The notes under the pieces: generated by a model | Databases searched by the model: none | Told to the model about the DNA's origin: nothing | What the model saw: only the letters and a program-made list of their open reading frames with translations | Assembly: GCA_002492465.1 (NCBI GenBank) | Contig: DKYT01000056.1 | Coordinates: 1 to 7,452 of the forward strand | Reading direction: 5' to 3' | Length of the DNA stretch: 7,452 nucleotides | DNA from: Lachnospiraceae bacterium UBA7093 | Lineage (GTDB): Bacteria > Bacillota > Clostridia > Lachnospirales > Lachnospiraceae | In this document: positions 3,990 through 7,452 of the stretch, in pieces | How the letters are laid out: each line of letters begins with the position of its first letter | Numbering within the stretch: position 1 is the first letter of the stretch | Translations under genes and position numbers: made by a program

Positions 3990-6900
3990 ATGAAAAAGAG
4001 AAAGAGCAGTTTCTTACAAAAGGCGATGGCGTCATTGCTTTCTGCATCACTGGTGGTGGGAATGATATCCGGAACTGTTCCTGTAAATGTGCGGGCGCAG
4101 GAAACCGATGCGCGATATATATCGGAATTTACTTCGCTGCCGGAGAACATAAAGGAGCAGACTGTGACGGTGGGAACGGCGCTGGAGGATTTGTTACTTC
4201 CTGACACGCTGGAGGCAGTTACGGTAAGAACCGGGCAGCCCTCGGAAGACCCTGGAGAAACCGAACCGGACGGTACTGTGCCGGGAGAAGTTACGGAAGA
4301 AAACGGTGAAAATACGGAGACTGGCGGAGACATAGAAACAGGTACCGGCACGGAAACGGAAACAGATACAGATACAAAAACGGAAGTCGGTGGGGAGACC
4401 GGCACGGATACAAAGACGGAAGCCGGTGGGGAGGCAGATACGGATACAAAGACGGAAACCGGCGGGGAGACAGATACGGATACAAAGGCAGAGGCTGGTA
4501 CGGAAACGGATGAGGATACAAAGACAGAAGCCGGCGCAGATACAGACACAGACACCGGCACAGAGGATATGGCAGGTGCTGAAAATAATGGGGAGAGTAA
4601 TGGGGAAAGTACGCCTTCCGATGGGGAGGAAGAAGTGGAAACCCATGTTGTCACCATGTCTGAAAGCTTTGCAGAGAATGTAATTGAAGTAGAAACCCTG
4701 GAGCATACACAAGAGAATGACCCGGAGAATATTCAGGAGGACATTCAGGAGGACATTCAGGGGGAAGATTTGGAGAATCTTCAGGAAGATACGCAAGAGG
4801 AAGATCTGGAAAATGCGCAGGAAGATGTTCAGGGGAATCAGGGACAGGAAGAAAGGATTATAGAGGAAAGAATTATAATAGAAGGCGTTAGCTGGCAGTC
4901 AGAGCCGGTGTATGACGGAAATATAGCGGGAACCTATATTTTTACGCCTGTTCTGCCCGATGGCTATGGTCTGGCGGATGGCGCGGAGGAACCCGAAATC
5001 AGGGTAACGGTAGTGGAAGAGGAAAAAGAACTGCCCCAGATCAGCGGATGGCGTTTTGGGGAGGAAGACGTTTATCCCAAAGGCGCCCTGATTTATGATG
5101 CCGGAAGCTACAACATTGCTGTGGCGGGAGGAGATCCTGAAGTTCAGGTTCCTTTTGAAGATATTGCAGCTGTTTTTCCAGAAAGCGTAATACTGGAATG
5201 GACAGATCCGGATGGAGAAGAAGGTTCTGCGGCACAGGAACAGATGGTTCCTGTACTGGAATGGAGCTGCCCGGAATATCAGGAGGATGAAGAAGGTCTT
5301 CTGCCTTACAGCGGCAGGTTTTTCTTCCAGGCGGAGCTGGAGGAAAACGAGGAGGGAAAAGAGTATATTCTGGCGGAGGATTTGGAGCCGATAGGCGTAT
5401 GGCTTATATTCGACGAGCCTATGACAATGGCTGTGACGGCAAGCCCCGGCGTGATTACTTCGAATCAGGAGTGGGGTGCGCAGACATTGACGGCAGGGAC
5501 TTATACCATTAATCCGGGCGTGACGGTTACCGTATCGGGAACCCTTACGGTGGGAAGCAGCGTAACCATTAACGGAGGGGGAAGGCTTGTAAGATCCGGC
5601 AGCTTTACCTCTTCCTATATGGCATATGTAAGTAGCGGTACTTTAACACTGGAGAATATTACCATAGATGGAGATAATGTAGCGACGAGCGGGCATGGGC
5701 AGGCTATTTATATAAGCTCAGGGACTGTAAACCTGAATGAAGGGGCGGTCATTCAGAATAATTACAATGCCAGTACTGATACGACTGGAACATATGCGGG
5801 AGGAGCCGTTTATTGTGGCGGAACGCTGAATATTAACGGCGGAATTATTCGGAATTGCAAGACAGCAGGAACGGTCGATTCCTCTACCGCCTATACTCAT
5901 GCAGGGGGTGGCGTTTATCTGAAAGGAACTTGCAATATGAGTTCCGGAAGTATTACAGGAAACCAGGCGAGTAACGGGGGAGGTATTTACCTGGCGTCAG
6001 GGGCAAAGCTGAATCTGACTGGCGGAACAATTGCCGGAAATTCTGTAGCCAGCAGTGGTGAAGGAAACGGAATTTATTATTCCACTAAAAATAGCGCAAA
6101 TGGAATATTGAACATTGGCGGGAATGCGAATGTATCAGACGTTATTTTTCTGGATATTACCAGCGGAACCTTATACCCTAAAATTACGTCTAAATTGAAT
6201 TATAAGGTAACTTTAAAATGCAATAGTACGGATGAGGGAAAAGTTCTTGCCGAAGGCAGCGGCTATACCCTGACCAGCGTGGACGCCAGCAAAATTTCCA
6301 TGGCAAATTCCAATTTGTATTCAAGGCTGGATACGGCGAACAACCGTATTATTTTGAGTACCACAGATACGGCGGAGGCACAGTGGCAGGAGTCTTCCGG
6401 AGGCGAATGGAAGACCGGTAAGTTTACGACGGCATTGGAAAAGGTATACGATGGCGGCACTGTCAAGCTGCTGATGGATGTGGTTCTCACCCACCAAGAG
6501 AAAATTACGAAAAGAGTTACCATTACCAGTGCGGATACAGCGCATCCGCGCACGATAACCCGGATGCCTGAGGGTAATTGGGGAAATATTACGTTGGTGG
6601 GAAACAGCGCTCATTTGACGTTGGAATCTGTTATTTATGATGGAAACAGGGGTTACATCACCATTGAAAGCGCCAGGAGCCAGTCTCTTATTAAGGTAGG
6701 AGATTCTGCAAGCGACACGGAAGCGACCCTGACCTTAGGAAATGGCTGCATCATTCAAAATGGTTATAAAATCAGCGGCTCCGGTATCATTGCTGTTTAT
6801 GGGAAAATGACCATGAATGGAGGCGTAATTGAAAACTGCGAGGTGGCGGGAAACGGCGGCGCAGTATGGGTGGCACCCTCCGGCGTATTTACCATGAACG

Positions 6901-7452
6901 GCGGTACGATTCAAGGCTGTAAAGCAGGAAACGGCGGCGGAGCGGTTGCAATAGACGGAACCTGTCATTTAAATGGCGGCAGTATTACAGGGAATATGGA
7001 TGGTTCTACAGATAAAAACTGTGCGGTTTATCTGCGTCCGGATAAAAGCGGCAATCGTCTGACATTAAACGGTGTGACCATTTCAGGCAATACCTACAGC
7101 GTATACAATGACAATGGAGGAAGCGTATCTGTTGCGGGAAATTCCACGCTTTCAGGCAGTATTTATACCACAAGCGCCATTACCGCTTCCGGAAGCGGCG
7201 TAAGCGGGCTGACCAGTACCCATAAGATTAAGATGAGTTCTGTCAGCAATGGGACAGTTGTTGTGACGGGGAGCACGGATACGGGGCATTATCAGTTGGA
7301 TGATTCTGCATATGCGTTGGCGGCAAAGAATGGAAATTTGGTAGCGGCTGCAAAATATCAGATAACCTATAATAAAAACAGCGGAACCATAGCCAATGAA
7401 AGTAATTATACAAGCTATACTTACGGGACAGGCTTGACCCTGCCGACGCCTA
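3990..7452 (+). CDS. Large secreted beta-helix surface protein/adhesin, 3' end outside window
   Basis: An open frame of 1154 codons starts at the ATG at 3990, with AAGGGGGA (3976-3983) six bases upstream, and has no stop before the right edge. Residues 1-36 are a signal peptide: basic KKRK, a hydrophobic core around LLSASLVVGMISG, and cleavage probably after VRA. Residues 43-79 and 297-341 look like two halves of one Ig-like module (FTSLPENIKEQTVTVGTALEDL; then WQSEPVYDG.IAGTYIFTPVLPDGYGLADG). They are separated by about 217 low-complexity residues: Thr/Glu 12-mers (127-193) and a Gln/Glu/Asp tail (about 238-295). A second, poorer Ig-like stretch spans about 346-485. Two right-handed beta-helix blocks follow (about 488-735 and 824-1090), with repeated GGG(V/I)Y and NGG.I..N/C turns, for example at 603, 638, 662, 954 and 980. 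A short W-containing linker separates them. YQITYNKNSGTI (from 1123) begins an InlB/Flg_new-type repeat. A wall anchor is expected beyond the edge. The likely role is adhesion or carbohydrate contact at the cell surface. An enzymatic (lyase-like) role cannot be excluded, but no catalytic residues are evident. Confidence 0.88.
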   Translation, partial: MKKRKSSFLQKAMASLLSASLVVGMISGTVPVNVRAQETDARYISEFTSLPENIKEQTVTVGTALEDLLLPDTLEAVTVRTGQPSEDPGETEPDGTVPGEVTEENGENTETGGDIETGTGTETETDTDTKTEVGGETGTDTKTEAGGEADTDTKTETGGETDTDTKAEAGTETDEDTKTEAGADTDTDTGTEDMAGAENNGESNGESTPSDGEEEVETHVVTMSESFAENVIEVETLEHTQENDPENIQEDIQEDIQGEDLENLQEDTQEEDLENAQEDVQGNQGQEERIIEERIIIEGVSWQSEPVYDGNIAGTYIFTPVLPDGYGLADGAEEPEIRVTVVEEEKELPQISGWRFGEEDVYPKGALIYDAGSYNIAVAGGDPEVQVPFEDIAAVFPESVILEWTDPDGEEGSAAQEQMVPVLEWSCPEYQEDEEGLLPYSGRFFFQAELEENEEGKEYILAEDLEPIGVWLIFDEPMTMAVTASPGVITSNQEWGAQTLTAGTYTINPGVTVTVSGTLTVGSSVTINGGGRLVRSGSFTSSYMAYVSSGTLTLENITIDGDNVATSGHGQAIYISSGTVNLNEGAVIQNNYNASTDTTGTYAGGAVYCGGTLNINGGIIRNCKTAGTVDSSTAYTHAGGGVYLKGTCNMSSGSITGNQASNGGGIYLASGAKLNLTGGTIAGNSVASSGEGNGIYYSTKNSANGILNIGGNANVSDVIFLDITSGTLYPKITSKLNYKVTLKCNSTDEGKVLAEGSGYTLTSVDASKISMANSNLYSRLDTANNRIILSTTDTAEAQWQESSGGEWKTGKFTTALEKVYDGGTVKLLMDVVLTHQEKITKRVTITSADTAHPRTITRMPEGNWGNITLVGNSAHLTLESVIYDGNRGYITIESARSQSLIKVGDSASDTEATLTLGNGCIIQNGYKISGSGIIAVYGKMTMNGGVIENCEVAGNGGAVWVAPSGVFTMNGGTIQGCKAGNGGGAVAIDGTCHLNGGSITGNMDGSTDKNCAVYLRPDKSGNRLTLNGVTISGNTYSVYNDNGGSVSVAGNSTLSGSIYTTSAITASGSGVSGLTSTHKIKMSSVSNGTVVVTGSTDTGHYQLDDSAYALAAKNGNLVAAAKYQITYNKNSGTIANESNYTSYTYGTGLTLPTP
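4368..4568 (+). repeat. 36-bp in-frame tandem repeat (12-residue Thr/Glu/Asp units)
   Basis: Five full units begin at 4368, 4404, 4440, 4476 and 4512, and a partial unit runs to 4568. The peptide consensus is TDTKTEAGGETD. Units 1-3 are the most alike in DNA (a GATACAAA.ACGGAA core), and units 4 and 5 have diverged. The period is a multiple of three, so gain or loss of a unit keeps the frame. The segment is hydrophilic and probably an extended, flexible stalk in the surface protein. Confidence 0.85.
4731..4835 (+). repeat. Acidic Gln/Glu repeats (12-bp and 36-bp periods)
   Basis: ATTCAGGAGGAC occurs twice in tandem (4731-4742 and 4743-4754), followed by a decayed third copy. It encodes IQED repeats. 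Immediately after, two 12-residue units, EDLENLQEDTQE (4764-4799) and EDLENAQEDVQG (4800-4835), repeat with the same 36-base period as the Thr-rich array upstream. The peptide is strongly acidic and should be disordered or helical. It belongs to the linker of the surface protein. Confidence 0.75.

Noticed and set aside
3932..4204. Plus-strand frame of 90 codons overlapping the start of the surface protein
   Set aside because: It has no ribosome binding site and an odd Gly/Cys-rich end. The frame starting at 3990 has a good site, a signal peptide and continues for over 1150 codons.
4368..4568. Possible CRISPR array because of regular 36-base spacing
   Set aside because: The units are directly adjacent with no unique spacers, are degenerate, and are in frame with the coding sequence. 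They are protein-level tandem repeats.
3953..4657. Long minus-strand frame (234 codons, Val/Ser/Pro-rich) and further minus-strand frames at 4194-4796 and 4291-4521
   Set aside because: They lie opposite the Thr/Glu repeat array of the surface protein. GAN and ACN codons read backwards give few stops, so the open frames follow from the repeat composition. There is no Shine-Dalgarno or recognisable domain.
4390..4683. Plus-strand Arg/Gln-rich frame of 97 codons
   Set aside because: It is an alternate-frame reading of the same tandem repeat inside the surface-protein gene. Its repetitive basic sequence is a by-product.
1..7452. Search for tRNA, rRNA, transposase or integrase genes
   Set aside because: I saw no cloverleaf, rRNA-like sequence or mobile-element enzyme. 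The only candidate mobile feature is the hairpin cluster at the left edge.

Overview
The window looks like chromosomal DNA of a gut Firmicute, most likely a Lachnospiraceae-type Clostridia. The grounds are strong GGAGG-type ribosome binding sites, moderately AT-rich intergenic DNA, an ECF sigma factor paired with a membrane protein rather than a zinc anti-sigma factor, a hicAB cassette of the Firmicutes type, and a very large secreted beta-helix surface protein. The genus cannot be fixed from this sequence alone.

Layout. (1) Positions 1-153 hold a dense run of inverted repeats and no gene. (2) 154-1429 is a two-gene operon: an ECF-type sigma factor and an overlapping single-pass membrane protein that is probably its anti-sigma or regulatory partner. 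It is closed by an intrinsic terminator near 1475-1527. (3) 1555-2182 is a self-contained toxin-antitoxin cassette with its own near-consensus promoter. A palindrome sits over the -10 box and a second perfect palindrome lies in the leader. The hicA frame starts at TTG and encodes only about 53 residues, so the C-terminal half of the toxin is missing. An intact hicB antitoxin follows with an ATGA overlap. (4) A perfect 10-bp-stem hairpin at 2187-2224 separates hicB from a convergent MATE-family exporter at 2243-3643 (minus strand), whose promoter is readable at 3714-3742. (5) 3644-3989 is a divergent control region. It also carries a plus-strand promoter preceded by two near-identical 14-bp direct repeats exactly 21 bp apart. 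(6) From 3990 to the right edge runs one uninterrupted open frame of more than 1150 codons with no stop in the window. It encodes a secreted, modular surface protein: signal peptide, a split Ig-like module interrupted by Thr/Glu-rich 12-residue repeats and a Gln/Glu/Asp-rich tail, two right-handed beta-helix blocks, and the beginning of an InlB/Flg_new-type repeat at the edge.

The genes form separate units (regulation, toxin-antitoxin, export, cell surface). Nothing in the sequence ties them into one pathway, and I do not see a clearly novel multi-gene system. The points most worth a second look are the truncated HicA beside an intact HicB, the hairpin cluster in front of the sigma factor, the twin sites upstream of the adhesin promoter, and the expandable in-frame repeats that split an adhesin domain.
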